From Xylanibacillus composti (GTDB taxonomy: Bacteria; Bacillota; Bacilli; Paenibacillales; K13): 64,000 bases of DNA. Both the position numbers and the translations under genes were made by a program. Numbering within the stretch: position 1 is the first letter of the stretch; each line of letters begins with the position of its first letter. Below are positions 44,952-54,284 of the stretch, piece by piece. The stretch is from assembly GCF_018403685.1 (NCBI RefSeq), contig NZ_BOVK01000001.1, positions 29,547 to 93,546 of the forward strand, given 5' to 3'. The notes beneath the pieces are model-generated. The model was not told the origin of the DNA and made no database searches. It saw only the letters and a list, made by a program, of their open reading frames with translations.

Positions 44952-45782
44952 CTACCTGCTGCTCTTGCCGAGCTGTTCGAACCAATCCCAGCCTGTGCCC
45001 ACATGCTCAGGCTTATGCGCGTCCGAACCGAATATGCACGGCACGCCTGCCTGACGGCAGGCGGCAATCATCCATTCCGGCACATACGGCTTGCCGCAGG
45101 TGGCCACGCGCATGCCTGCCGTATTCACATCTACGCCTACGCCTGTGCGGACAAGCAGCGGCACCAGTCGTTCCTGCCTGCGCCGAATCAGCGCCTGATC
45201 GGCTTCAGGCAGCACGGCGGCGAACTTCTCGATCAGGTTTATGTGTCCGATCCTGGAGCGGACAGGCAGGCGCGAGACCCATTCGATGGCCGCTTCCACA
45301 TGATCGTAATACTCCTCCACAAGCTTGTCCATCGTCCCATAATATGACAAGAGATGCTCACGGAAATAGTCCGGAGTGAAATCCACACACCTCATAGCAC
45401 CGCCCGCCCCCGGCAAATAATGAACAGAATACACCACATCTTCCAATTCATGCTGCCAATCGGCAAAGAGGCTTTCCGTATAATCCGTTCGTCCTGGCAA
45501 GTGATCCAGCTCCAGACCTACGGTGATTTCGATGCGTCCCTCGTAGATTCGTTTCATTCGCTTCGCGTACTGGATGTAGTCGGCGAGTTCCTCCCGGGGC
45601 ATGGCGAGTTCCCGGTACAGGCTCTCCTCTTCCACCCACCGCGCCGGCAATGGAGGATGCTCACTCAACGTATACCGCTGAAAGCCAAGCTCTATCGCCC
45701 GGTCGATATACGCTTCTGAACTTGCATCACTGCCATGATAACAGAAACGAGTGTGCGTGTGTCCATCCCATTTCAATTCCAT
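44952..45782 (-). CDS. hisJ: Histidinol-phosphatase of the PHP family (HisJ-like)
   Basis: A 276-residue metal-dependent phosphatase. The PHP metal sites appear as DGHTHTRFCYHG near the N-terminus, LSEHPPLP, GLELDHLPG, SVHYLPG, IGHINLIEKF and the C-terminal FGSDAHKPEHVG. It would remove phosphate from L-histidinol phosphate in histidine synthesis. No other his genes are near, as is usual for hisJ in Bacillus. It is co-directional with the preceding gamma-glutamylcyclotransferase-like gene with a 25-bp gap. Confidence 0.92.
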   Translation of the reverse strand: MELKWDGHTHTRFCYHGSDASSEAYIDRAIELGFQRYTLSEHPPLPARWVEEESLYRELAMPREELADYIQYAKRMKRIYEGRIEITVGLELDHLPGRTDYTESLFADWQHELEDVVYSVHYLPGAGGAMRCVDFTPDYFREHLLSYYGTMDKLVEEYYDHVEAAIEWVSRLPVRSRIGHINLIEKFAAVLPEADQALIRRRQERLVPLLVRTGVGVDVNTAGMRVATCGKPYVPEWMIAACRQAGVPCIFGSDAHKPEHVGTGWDWFEQLGKSSR

Positions 45783-45807
45783 TCTGCTTCCTCCCGCTCA
45801 ACAGTAA

Positions 45808-46221
45808 TTAATCTGCGTTGTTTCGTCGTTTGCGGTATGCTATCCAATCGAAGAACCGTTCACTCTCCGGTATATCCGTCACATATTCATAGACCCAGGC
45901 TTTAAGGGTTTGCGTGTCTGCCTTCACGGTTGTTTCGATTCGTTCATACACATTATCCGGATGACCGGGCTCGATAAAACGCTCCAGTCTGTCTAGCCAG
46001 GCCAACAGGCTTAAGGAAACTTCATACACCTCGCCAACTACTTGCGGCGGCTGGTCAACCGGAACGGAGGTGTGCGTTCGGATCAAACCGGGATAGCCTT
46101 CTCCAGTGTCAATGAGTTGGCCGTGAATCCACGCCTTGCGAGCGACACAACGCGCACGACGCATGAAGCCAAAGTTCGCCTCTCCCTCTCTTAAAGTACC
46201 ATAAACAAACACAAGCGGCAC
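45808..46221 (-). CDS. Gamma-glutamylcyclotransferase-like (GGCT/AIG2/BtrG) protein
   Basis: A 137-residue beta-barrel protein. The family's FVYGTLREGE motif is at residues 5-14 and the general-base Glu80 in LDRLERFIEPG. Such proteins release 5-oxoproline from gamma-glutamyl amines; BtrG does so from gamma-glutamyl-butirosin. GTG start with GAGGGGG upstream. The gene overlaps the end of the decayed SLH gene by about 30 bp and lies about 8 kb from the ACP operon, so a role in that pathway is speculative. Confidence 0.82.
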   Translation of the reverse strand: MPLVFVYGTLREGEANFGFMRRARCVARKAWIHGQLIDTGEGYPGLIRTHTSVPVDQPPQVVGEVYEVSLSLLAWLDRLERFIEPGHPDNVYERIETTVKADTQTLKAWVYEYVTDIPESERFFDWIAYRKRRNNAD

Positions 46222-46751
46222 GATCTTTTTCCCCCTCTCGCCTCATTGCAGCTTATTCCGCCCCCATGATTACCCAAGCCGCAGCTTAGGGCCGGGTCAC
46301 TTCCTGTTGCGGCAGTTCGTGCAGCTTCGCTGGCTTTGTCTTGACTCTCCTCTTGATCCATGCGTACAAGCAGCAAAGCTGCTTCCCCTCGCGTAACGAC
46401 CGCAGCCATGTTGAGATAGGGGGCTTGACCGAAGACATGCTTGAAGTGATCCTCGCTGCTTCGGAACTGATTCAAAGCGCTCTTGTATTTGTCTTCCACT
46501 TCATTATAATCTAGAAACTCTTTCATCTGCATGTCCATCAGCGCTGGGACGTCATCGCGCAGGACATTCTCATTGCCGACATACCATCCCCATAATAACA
46601 TTAGATCTTGTCTCGTCAATGGCTCTTCGAGCCTGAGCGTATTGTCCTCGCAGCCGATGACGCTTCCCTGCTTGTGGAGCTGCACTACTTTCTCATACAG
46701 GGGATCGCTTTGATCCACATCCTTGAAAAAAAACCTGCTCCGTCCGTTCAT
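46191..46751 (-). pseudogene. SLH-domain protein fragment
   Basis: The frame opens almost directly with a surface-layer homology repeat: FFKDVDQSDPLYEKVVQLHKQGSV, then IGCEDNTLRLEEPLTRQDLM, and a second repeat end (APYLNMAAVVTRGEAALLLVRM). There is no signal peptide and no ribosome binding site before the ATG at 46751. In a neighbouring frame an ATG at 46812 reads into the same motif and would join it if the run of eight T (46726-46733) lost one base. The last 55 residues are low-complexity and overlap the next gene. I read it as a truncated, frameshifted remnant of an S-layer-type protein. Confidence 0.55.
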
Positions 46752-46798
46752 TCCCGATGCCGTTATTGAAAGGCTTGACCTGGCGCAACGAATAAGAC

Positions 46799-46833
46799 AA
46801 AAAAAACTCCATGGATCAGCGATCCAAGGAGTT
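46799..46833 (-). terminator. Terminator after glycosidase-like paralog 3
   Basis: The stem ACTCC-TGGATC/GATCCA-GGAGT with a 3-base loop is followed by eight T on the minus strand, 21 bp after the stop at 46854. Confidence 0.85.
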
Positions 46834-46853
46834 ATCTATGCTACATTTCCTTA

Positions 46854-48863
46854 TCATACACGCAATACGATTGCCGCGAAATCCTCAAGCACCGAAACCT
46901 TCACGGTCGCGTTCCCGGTGATGGAGACTGAAGATGGGGCCTGCTGTGAATCGACCAGATTGCGGGCTTGGGAAATCGGGCCGATACCAGGCAACGTCAC
47001 CGTCAAATCATGAATCGGCAGCGGTTCGCTGTAGCTGACGCCGTTGAAGCCGGACAAGTTCAATAGATGCAGCATATAAGTGCAGTCGTCCAGCTTGTTG
47101 AAAAACACCTCTACCTGCTGCGGAGCATTCGTTGTAAGCGTCCACGCATCGCCAACCAGATGATAGAGCAAGTCGAGCACGGCAAACTTGTGATCGCTGT
47201 ACCCGTGCTGGTAATACAGGGATGCGGGTTTCCATGGCATGTACACGGTTTGCATGGCCCCTTGTTTCCTCATGCCAGCGCCGAACCATTCCTGCGATAC
47301 GCGATGTCCGAACGCCCGTTCGGGAGGGCCGAAGGTAGACGGTTCTACCCACGGGAGCAAACCTGCAGTCTGGTCGTCGAAGCGGACATGGTAGAACGGA
47401 CCGTCGATTATGACCCAATCGCGCTCAGGGAAATGCCTGAACACCGTTTTGTCCGATGTATAGAAATAAGAAGCCTCCTGCTTGACGTCATGCAGGCTCT
47501 CAAGCTTCCCGCCAAATACACGCTCGACAAAGCTGCGGTTCGCTTCATTGAACGTGAAGGACAATCCGGTGCTAAGCAAGCTGACGCCCTGCTTCGCCGC
47601 CTCTTCCAGCATAACGAGCTCTTCGTCTGTGAATTGGGCGATATCGGGAATGATCACCGCCTTGAAGCGGGCGAGTTTTTCTTGATGGTGAACCAGCGTG
47701 TGCTGATGAATGACATCGAACTGAATGTGATTCTCCTTCAGCATCTTGAATAGTCCCAAGTATTCCTTCGTGTCCTTCTGCGAAGGCATGCCCGGCTTCA
47801 CTAGCGCCACATCGGCCATGGACAGGAATCTGCCGTAATACTCCTCATTCTCCTGATGGTAACGGAAGATATCCGCAACCGTCTGCAGATTCTCTCGATC
47901 CGGATAATCCTCGAACACGCCGATAATACAGAAGTCGAGGCCAGAGCCGCTCGCCAGACTTTCCTTCAGCCTGATGTTGACTTCATGCTTGGAAACGCCG
48001 GTGAAGCGGTGAACAAGACCGATCGCATTGATGCTGCAGTTGCTAACCAGCTTATCCTCCCAGGAGTCCTCCAGTGACTTGACATTCTCGGATGAGGAGT
48101 ACAACCAGACTGGATGCGGGCGCGTGATTTCCGTATTGGATTCCTTGCGCACAATGTCTACTTTATGTTCGTTGTAAGTCGAGATCGCGATGTCCGGACG
48201 CTTGCTCTTCACGAAATCATGAATGCTGTCCAGCATCATGCGGGTCGTCACCTGCTGGAACTCCTTGTACTTCCGGTAGACAGGGTCCTCCAGACTTGCC
48301 GTCTCGGGAAGGTCAAGCCCATACATGTCCATGAATCTCGATTTGCAATTGTCACAGCAGCAGATGCCATATTCCTTCCCGCTGTAATCGCGGGTTTGGT
48401 AACCGAACATGTTGAAGAAGATTCCGTCCACATCATAACGGGAGATAACCTCGTCAATCATCTTCAATGAATATTCCCGCTGATACTCGCTGTTCACGCA
48501 AGTGTGGACAATGCCGTGGTAATTAACGGCTTCCCCGGCTCTCGTCCTGTAAAACCACTCCGGCCGTTTTGCAAATACGGATTCATGCGCCTTGCTGAAG
48601 TCAAAGCGCGCAATGAACTTCATGCCATTCGCGTGCGCCTTCTCTATGGCTTCCCCCAACAAGTCTTTCTGCTGACCGGCAGCCCGGTACGTGTATTCCA
48701 GCTCAGTAGGGTAAAAAGCGACAATCCCGCCAGCGTTCATCATAAGCACATTCACCGACATCGCCTTCAGCTGCCTGATTAGCGCATCCACATCTAGGTT
48801 TGCGTCGGATTCCCGCAGATTGTTCTGAATCATCCGCAAGTTGTTGCGTTTCCACCAGGTCAT
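46854..48863 (-). CDS. Glycosidase-like protein (GHL6 / beta-galactosidase-trimerisation type), paralog 3
   Basis: A 669-residue protein with the same layout as the proteins at 25295 and 40624: LRMIQNNLRESDANLD, MMNAGGIVAFYPTE, KFIARFDFSKAHES, DGIFFNMFGYQT and the cysteine motif GICCCDNCKSRF, then a Rossmann-like middle (ADVALVKPGM, AVIIPDIAQFTDEEL) and a beta-rich C-terminus. GGAGGC precedes the ATG. It follows the GarR/MmsB-like dehydrogenase gene after 30 bp, so these two form an operon that may process a sugar acid or glycoside. Catalytic residues cannot be assigned by eye. Confidence 0.75.
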   Translation of the reverse strand: MTWWKRNNLRMIQNNLRESDANLDVDALIRQLKAMSVNVLMMNAGGIVAFYPTELEYTYRAAGQQKDLLGEAIEKAHANGMKFIARFDFSKAHESVFAKRPEWFYRTRAGEAVNYHGIVHTCVNSEYQREYSLKMIDEVISRYDVDGIFFNMFGYQTRDYSGKEYGICCCDNCKSRFMDMYGLDLPETASLEDPVYRKYKEFQQVTTRMMLDSIHDFVKSKRPDIAISTYNEHKVDIVRKESNTEITRPHPVWLYSSSENVKSLEDSWEDKLVSNCSINAIGLVHRFTGVSKHEVNIRLKESLASGSGLDFCIIGVFEDYPDRENLQTVADIFRYHQENEEYYGRFLSMADVALVKPGMPSQKDTKEYLGLFKMLKENHIQFDVIHQHTLVHHQEKLARFKAVIIPDIAQFTDEELVMLEEAAKQGVSLLSTGLSFTFNEANRSFVERVFGGKLESLHDVKQEASYFYTSDKTVFRHFPERDWVIIDGPFYHVRFDDQTAGLLPWVEPSTFGPPERAFGHRVSQEWFGAGMRKQGAMQTVYMPWKPASLYYQHGYSDHKFAVLDLLYHLVGDAWTLTTNAPQQVEVFFNKLDDCTYMLHLLNLSGFNGVSYSEPLPIHDLTVTLPGIGPISQARNLVDSQQAPSSVSITGNATVKVSVLEDFAAIVLRV

Positions 48864-48893
48864 GCTATCGCCTCCGCTGTCTAGGGTGAATGA

Positions 48894-49775
48894 TCATTTT
48901 TGCTTCTCGTCATTAGCCAGCTGATATTTGTATGCGCCGGACATGTCCAGATCGCCATAGCCATCTGCAACCGCGCGATTCAGCAATTCGCGTACGGAGC
49001 TTCCTGCTGTCAAATTCACCTTGCATTCCTCTGCCATGCCGGCTACAAGATTCATATCCTTGGTCAGCAGCTTCAAAGCAAAGCCGGGCTCATAAGATTC
49101 CTTCGCAATAAAGTCCGGATAGTGACGATCCATGATTCGGCTTTGCGCGAAACTGTTCGTCAAAATGTTGAACAGCATGTCGGAGTCGAGGCCGAAGCTT
49201 TTGCTTAGCGCATAGGCTTCGCTGACTGCTTGTGTGTGAATGCCGACCATCAGCTGATTGATCAGCTTGGCCGCCGAACCGCTGCCCGATGGACCGACGA
49301 ATGTAATGTTTTTGCCCATTGCCTCAAGAACAGGCTTCACCTTATTGAATACTTCTTCCTTGCCTCCGACCATAATGCTCAATGTGCCTGCTTCCGCTCC
49401 GGTCGTGCCGCCGCTTACTGGCGCATCAAGGAATGAAACGCCCGCCTGCTCGGCTTGGGCAAAGAGCTGCTGATTCAATCCGGGGGATACCGTGCTGCAA
49501 TCGATTAATATAAGCCCCTTCTTCGCAGATGCCAGCAAGCCGTCAGCGCCTGTATAGACGCCTTCTACATCAGCAGGCATCGGCAAGCAAGTGATGACGA
49601 CATCCATTTGGGCAGCCAGTTCGGAGATGGACAGTCCAATGTTGCCGCCTTGCTCTGCAAACTTCTTCTCCTTGCCCTCACTGCGATTCTTACCGTAAGT
49701 CTCAAAACCTGCCTTATGCAGGTTCAGCGCCATCGGCAACCCCATGTTGCCTAATCCGATAAATCCTACTTTCAT
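48894..49775 (-). CDS. NAD(P)-dependent beta-hydroxyacid dehydrogenase (GarR/MmsB-like)
   Basis: A 293-residue oxidoreductase of the 3-hydroxyisobutyrate / tartronate semialdehyde reductase family. The Rossmann motif GFIGLGNMGLPMA is at residues 4-16, the substrate-binding DAPVSGGTTGAEAGTLSIMVGG near residue 120, and the catalytic Lys in GSAAKLINQLM near residue 170. Whether the substrate is tartronate semialdehyde (sugar-acid breakdown) or 3-hydroxyisobutyrate cannot be told; the neighbouring glycosidase-like gene favours sugar acids. It is the first gene of that pair. Confidence 0.9.
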   Translation of the reverse strand: MKVGFIGLGNMGLPMALNLHKAGFETYGKNRSEGKEKKFAEQGGNIGLSISELAAQMDVVITCLPMPADVEGVYTGADGLLASAKKGLILIDCSTVSPGLNQQLFAQAEQAGVSFLDAPVSGGTTGAEAGTLSIMVGGKEEVFNKVKPVLEAMGKNITFVGPSGSGSAAKLINQLMVGIHTQAVSEAYALSKSFGLDSDMLFNILTNSFAQSRIMDRHYPDFIAKESYEPGFALKLLTKDMNLVAGMAEECKVNLTAGSSVRELLNRAVADGYGDLDMSGAYKYQLANDEKQK

Positions 49776-49887
49776 CGTTCGTTGGCCTCCTAGTCCTAAT
49801 TTTTGCTATTTGTTCGAAATAATGAACAGGGTTTATCTGTCTAAAACTATACTACTAGAAATCAGACAGCCAATCAATGAATCGCGC

Positions 49888-52800
49888 TTATTTGATTAAA
49901 AATGTCGTACGGCTGCATCCTTCCCGTGTCTTCACGACCTCCAGCACGGCAGGGAAAGCTTGTTTCAATTCGGTCACATGGGAGATCACGCCAATCATTC
50001 GTCCGGAGCGCTGCAAATCCGCAAGCGCCGCGATCGCCTTGTTCAAAGAATCTTCGTCCAGTGACCCGAATCCCTCGTCAATGAGCATCATTTCAATAGA
50101 GATGCCGCCTTGAGCTGCCTGAATCACGTCAGTCATACCCAGGGCCAGACTGAGCGAGGCATGAAATTTTTCGCCGCCTGATAATGTTTTGACATCGCGA
50201 TTTTGGCCGGTATACGCATCAAACACATCCAGGCCAAGACCGCTCTGCCGCCCTCTTGCCTCTAATCTGCCGCTGCGCTGCAGCAAAAACTGCCCATTCG
50301 ACAGCTGCTGGAGTCTGAGATTCGCCGCATGCAAAATCTGCTCCAAATATTCAATGAGGATATACCGCTCGAACGACATTTTCCATGCATTGTCGCCCTT
50401 CAGCATATTGTGGATATCCATCACCTGCTCCAAGTCTGATTCGACTTCCTTCAATTGAATGGCCTTCTGTCCAATCGCTGTACGAATTCTGTCTGCATCT
50501 GCCTTATGCCTTGCAGCTTGCTGGACCGCAGACAGCGCCTGCTCCAATTCTTCCTTTGTACGGACTATCGCTTGCTGTATTCCGCTTATATCAACCGCCT
50601 GCCGATCGCCCAGTTCCTGCTGAAGCGAATCCCGTTGTGCGCGTAGTGTTGCATAGGTTTCGGCAAATTGATCCAGCCGCTGTCGCAAAGCCTTGCGATT
50701 TTCCTCCGGAAGCTTGACTTGCGTATAGGAGCTTTCATCAGCAAACCCGGCCTTGACAAGCTCAGCCTGGAAGCGTGCTTCCGCATCCCGCCATGCTATG
50801 TCCGCGTCTTCCGCTTGTCTGCGAAGCTGGATAACGCTGGCTTCTTGCGCAGCATGCTGCGTTTCAAGCTGTTCGCGCAATAATTGCGCTTGCTTCCAGG
50901 CGCGCGCCAACTCACCGCATACGCGCTCTTGATCTTGTATTTGAGCCTGCAGATGCTCAGGCGATTGAAGCTCCGCCGGAATGCGAGCCAGCTCGCTTTG
51001 CAGCAACGATTGCTTGGAGCCGAGCTCCATCTGCAGCGCATGATACCGCTGCTGCTGCTGTTCTCTCCGCTGCTGCTGCTTGTCCAATTCGGCCTCCAGC
51101 TTTTCCATCCGGCTTCTCTGCTCATCGCGATGCGCAGCTTGTGCTTTCAACGTTTCCGTTTCCGCACGCAAGTTCTTGCCTTCAGCCTCCAATTCAGCCA
51201 TTTGCAGTGCAAGGTCTCGCGGCTGTATTCCATATTCCAGCCTATCCATTTCCTTGCTGCGCCAACCGGATTGTGCTGCGGCTGCTTCAGCCTTGGCTGT
51301 TGCGAACACCTGCTCTACAGCAGTCAGCTCTTCCTTCGCCTTCTGCAGCGCTTCTCGTGATGGGACTGATTGCTGCGCATCCGCTTTCATCGGATGCATC
51401 TTGCTCCCGCATACCGGGCACGGCTCGCCGTCGTGCAGATGCGCAGCCAGCAAACCGGCCTGACCTTCGATCCAGCCTGTTTCCAGCCGATCATGCTCTT
51501 CCTTGGCCGCCGCCAATTGCTGCTGCAGCTTCTTCTCCGCTTCTGCAAATTCGCTCATTTGCTCCTCGAGCCGGATCAGTTCCTTCAGCAATCGCGCCTT
51601 GTGGCGCATGCGCTCCAAAGCGGCCAGCTTCTCGGGCAAGGCAGCCAGCACATGATCGAGCAATTTAAGCTGATCCGCTGCGGCTTGCTTCTCACTGCGC
51701 AGTTCCGCAAGCTTGTGTTCCGAATCCTCTATCGCTGCATGGGCCTGCGTCAGCTGCTCCTCCAGCGCCTGCACTTCTCTTTTCCTCACTGCCAATTCTT
51801 GCACGGCAGGCACCCACTCCTGCAGCTGCCGCAAGCGTGCTTCAGCGGCTTTCCGCTCATCCTCCCGCGCCTCTTCTTCCAGGTAGCGGGTACGCGCTTC
51901 TTCAAGCTGTTTCTGCAAATACAAGCGTGCTTGTTCCTGCTCTGCGCACTCCTGCTGTTTCGCCTTGCGGAGCTGATCCGCCCTTCTTGTTTGCTCCTCA
52001 AAAGGCTCGATCTTCGCTGCTTGTTCAGCCAACCGCCACTGCTGCTCCGTATGCTCGATGTCTGCCTTCTGCCCATCCAGCACAGCGAGTTTCTCCCTCA
52101 GTGACTCCAATTCATCCAGGCGATTGTTCAGGAGCATGCTGTCGCGCAGCTCCGCTTCCTGAAGCTGCAGCTGCGAAGCCAGCGCCTCCTTCGCTGTTCG
52201 TGAACGCTCCTCCAAAGCTTCATAATATGCGGCTTCTTCCTCCAAGGCAGCCGTCACTTGCTGCGCATTTCTATCGGGCTGCAGCCAAACTTGCGCCAGC
52301 AGACTGTCCTGCCGCTGCGGCAGCACCTCGCCCGCTTGAGCCAGCTGCAGCTGCAAAGCCATATGTACTTCCTTCTGCTGTTCTTTCCGCTCGCGGACCA
52401 TTTGCTGAAAGCGTTCCTCCAGCCTCTGGTACAGGCTTGTCCGGAATATGCGGCGCAAAATCTCTTCCTTGTTCTCTGTATCCGACGTCAGCAGCTTGCG
52501 GAATTCGCCCTGCGGCAGCATCACGATCTGGCTGAATTGCTCCTTGGACAGTCCTACAAGCGACTCCAGCTTGGCATTCACATCACTAATTGTGAAGCGA
52601 TCCACACACGGCGTTTCCTTCTCCCCGTCAATTTCATACAGCTCGATCTTGCTCCCCGTTTCGCTCTTGTTGCTGCCCTTGCGATGCCCCATCTGGCGGA
52701 AAACCCGGTAAGTGCGGCTGCCCGCGGCAAACGTGAAGTTCACGGATGTATGTACATCTTCCGGAGCAAAATCGCTGCGCAGCATGCGGGCATCCGCACG

Positions 52801-52980
52801 ATCCTCACCGCTTGCGGAGCCGTACAGCGCAAAGCTGATCGCATCGAAAATCGTTGTTTTGCCTGCCCCGGTATTGCCGCTGATGACGAACAATCGATGA
52901 TTTCCGAGCTTGCGAAAGTCAATGCACTCTTTATCGCGATAAGGACCGAACGCCGTCAATATCAATTCAATCGGTCTCAT
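49888..52980 (-). CDS. sbcC: Exonuclease SbcC, SMC-like subunit
   Basis: A 1030-residue ATPase that with SbcD forms the Mre11/Rad50-type nuclease acting on DNA ends and hairpins. Head motifs: Walker A GNTGAGKTT near residue 40, signature LSGGEKFHASLSLALGM and Walker B MLIDEGFGSLD near the C-terminus. Between them are two long Gln/Glu/Ala-rich coiled coils meeting at the zinc hook CPVC (GEPCPVCGSKMHP), close to mid-chain. The start ATG overlaps the sbcD stop (ATGA) and has GGAGATGG upstream. Confidence 0.96.
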   Translation of the reverse strand: MRPIELILTAFGPYRDKECIDFRKLGNHRLFVISGNTGAGKTTIFDAISFALYGSASGEDRADARMLRSDFAPEDVHTSVNFTFAAGSRTYRVFRQMGHRKGSNKSETGSKIELYEIDGEKETPCVDRFTISDVNAKLESLVGLSKEQFSQIVMLPQGEFRKLLTSDTENKEEILRRIFRTSLYQRLEERFQQMVRERKEQQKEVHMALQLQLAQAGEVLPQRQDSLLAQVWLQPDRNAQQVTAALEEEAAYYEALEERSRTAKEALASQLQLQEAELRDSMLLNNRLDELESLREKLAVLDGQKADIEHTEQQWRLAEQAAKIEPFEEQTRRADQLRKAKQQECAEQEQARLYLQKQLEEARTRYLEEEAREDERKAAEARLRQLQEWVPAVQELAVRKREVQALEEQLTQAHAAIEDSEHKLAELRSEKQAAADQLKLLDHVLAALPEKLAALERMRHKARLLKELIRLEEQMSEFAEAEKKLQQQLAAAKEEHDRLETGWIEGQAGLLAAHLHDGEPCPVCGSKMHPMKADAQQSVPSREALQKAKEELTAVEQVFATAKAEAAAAQSGWRSKEMDRLEYGIQPRDLALQMAELEAEGKNLRAETETLKAQAAHRDEQRSRMEKLEAELDKQQQRREQQQQRYHALQMELGSKQSLLQSELARIPAELQSPEHLQAQIQDQERVCGELARAWKQAQLLREQLETQHAAQEASVIQLRRQAEDADIAWRDAEARFQAELVKAGFADESSYTQVKLPEENRKALRQRLDQFAETYATLRAQRDSLQQELGDRQAVDISGIQQAIVRTKEELEQALSAVQQAARHKADADRIRTAIGQKAIQLKEVESDLEQVMDIHNMLKGDNAWKMSFERYILIEYLEQILHAANLRLQQLSNGQFLLQRSGRLEARGRQSGLGLDVFDAYTGQNRDVKTLSGGEKFHASLSLALGMTDVIQAAQGGISIEMMLIDEGFGSLDEDSLNKAIAALADLQRSGRMIGVISHVTELKQAFPAVLEVVKTREGCSRTTFLIK

Positions 52981-54140
52981 GCGCCATCTCCTTCCGCGCG
53001 CAGCAGTTCGTTCCATGTTTCGATCAGCAGTGCCTGTTGGGCTTCTCCCGGCGGACGTCCTTGCACTTCCTCGTAAAATGCAGCAAACAAAGCGGCAGGA
53101 TCCGCTTCCCTTCTTGCACGCGGCAGCTCGCTTTCTTGCGAATCCGCGGCAACGGCCGCCGGCGGTCTTCTCTCCACATGCAGCGCATTCGGATACACCG
53201 TCCGGACCTTCTCCATCGGATACAGCACGGGATGCTCATTGAGCAACGTAACAAAAACGTAGTCTTCGTTTACCGGGTGGGTCAACAGCTCTTCCATCGT
53301 CGCTTTAACCCTGCGCATATCGCGCAATGGGGAGAACAGTCGTTTGTCCACCTGTATGCCCCCGCTTGCGTCCATTTCCACCACGTAGAAGCCCTTGCGA
53401 TGATTCTCCTCGGAAATCGAATATTTGAGCGGCGAGCCCGCATAGCGAATTGTTTCGCTCCCCACATAATGGGCTTGGTGCAGATGGCCTAAAGCTACAT
53501 AGTGAAAGGGACGGAACCATTCCGCCCGCACATGCTCCGCTCCTCCGATGGCCAGCGGTCTCTCGGAATCGCTGGTATTATCCTGCGGTTCGCCATGCGG
53601 CGTAACGAAGGCATGCCCGATCAGCACATGGCGGGCTTGCCGGCTCATTCGTTCTTCCAGGCGACTAATAATCGCGCGCATCATATCATCATGCGTGCGA
53701 ATCGAATCATCGTCCAGCACATGCCGGGCTTGCGCCGGATCAGCATAAGGAATTAGATGAAAATGCACCTCGCCCGCCTCATCATGCAGCACTACAGGTT
53801 CCAGTTCTCTGCGCAGGCGCCCTGCCAAATGCAGTCCCCGCTGTTCCATAATTTTCGCTGCGAAATCGAGACGGTCGGGACTGTCATGGTTGCCCGCGAT
53901 GGCCAACACAGGTGTATGCAAATCTACGATGATGCGTTGCAGAGTCTCACTTAGCAGCTCCACAGCCTCGGTAGGCGGAACCGCGCGATCGTACAAATCG
54001 CCCGCGATAATGACCGCATCGGGCCGTTCTTCTACAATTGCTTGCAGAAGCTGTTCCAGCACATAGCGCTGATCCTCGGTCATATGCACGCCCTGCACAA
54101 GCTTTCCCAAGTGCCAATCTGCCGTATGTATCCACTTCAT
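52977..54140 (-). CDS. sbcD: Exonuclease SbcD, nuclease subunit
   Basis: A 387-residue Mn-dependent metallophosphoesterase. All five motifs are present: HTADWHLG, GDLYDRA, GNHDSPDRL, IGHAFVTPHG and ALGHLHQAH. The C-terminal 130 residues form the capping and SbcC-binding region. It is the first gene of the sbcDC pair. AGGGAGGGC precedes the ATG. Confidence 0.96.
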   Translation of the reverse strand: MKWIHTADWHLGKLVQGVHMTEDQRYVLEQLLQAIVEERPDAVIIAGDLYDRAVPPTEAVELLSETLQRIIVDLHTPVLAIAGNHDSPDRLDFAAKIMEQRGLHLAGRLRRELEPVVLHDEAGEVHFHLIPYADPAQARHVLDDDSIRTHDDMMRAIISRLEERMSRQARHVLIGHAFVTPHGEPQDNTSDSERPLAIGGAEHVRAEWFRPFHYVALGHLHQAHYVGSETIRYAGSPLKYSISEENHRKGFYVVEMDASGGIQVDKRLFSPLRDMRRVKATMEELLTHPVNEDYVFVTLLNEHPVLYPMEKVRTVYPNALHVERRPPAAVAADSQESELPRARREADPAALFAAFYEEVQGRPPGEAQQALLIETWNELLRAEGDGA

Positions 54141-54284
54141 ATGTAAGGCTTGCCCTCCCTGCCTTTGTGATCAATACCTTGTCTGGGTATGCGCTTGATG
54201 CCCTATTTCCGTTTCACCAATCAGTGTACCATGCATCGCCTGCCTCGCCTATCCTCGAAAGGCATGCAATCGATGGAAGAAGCC

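Noticed and set aside
51141..53076. Several long plus-strand frames opposite sbcC and sbcD
   Set aside because: Shadows of the coiled-coil codons (Gln, Glu, Ala rich) of sbcC; compositionally biased with no domains.
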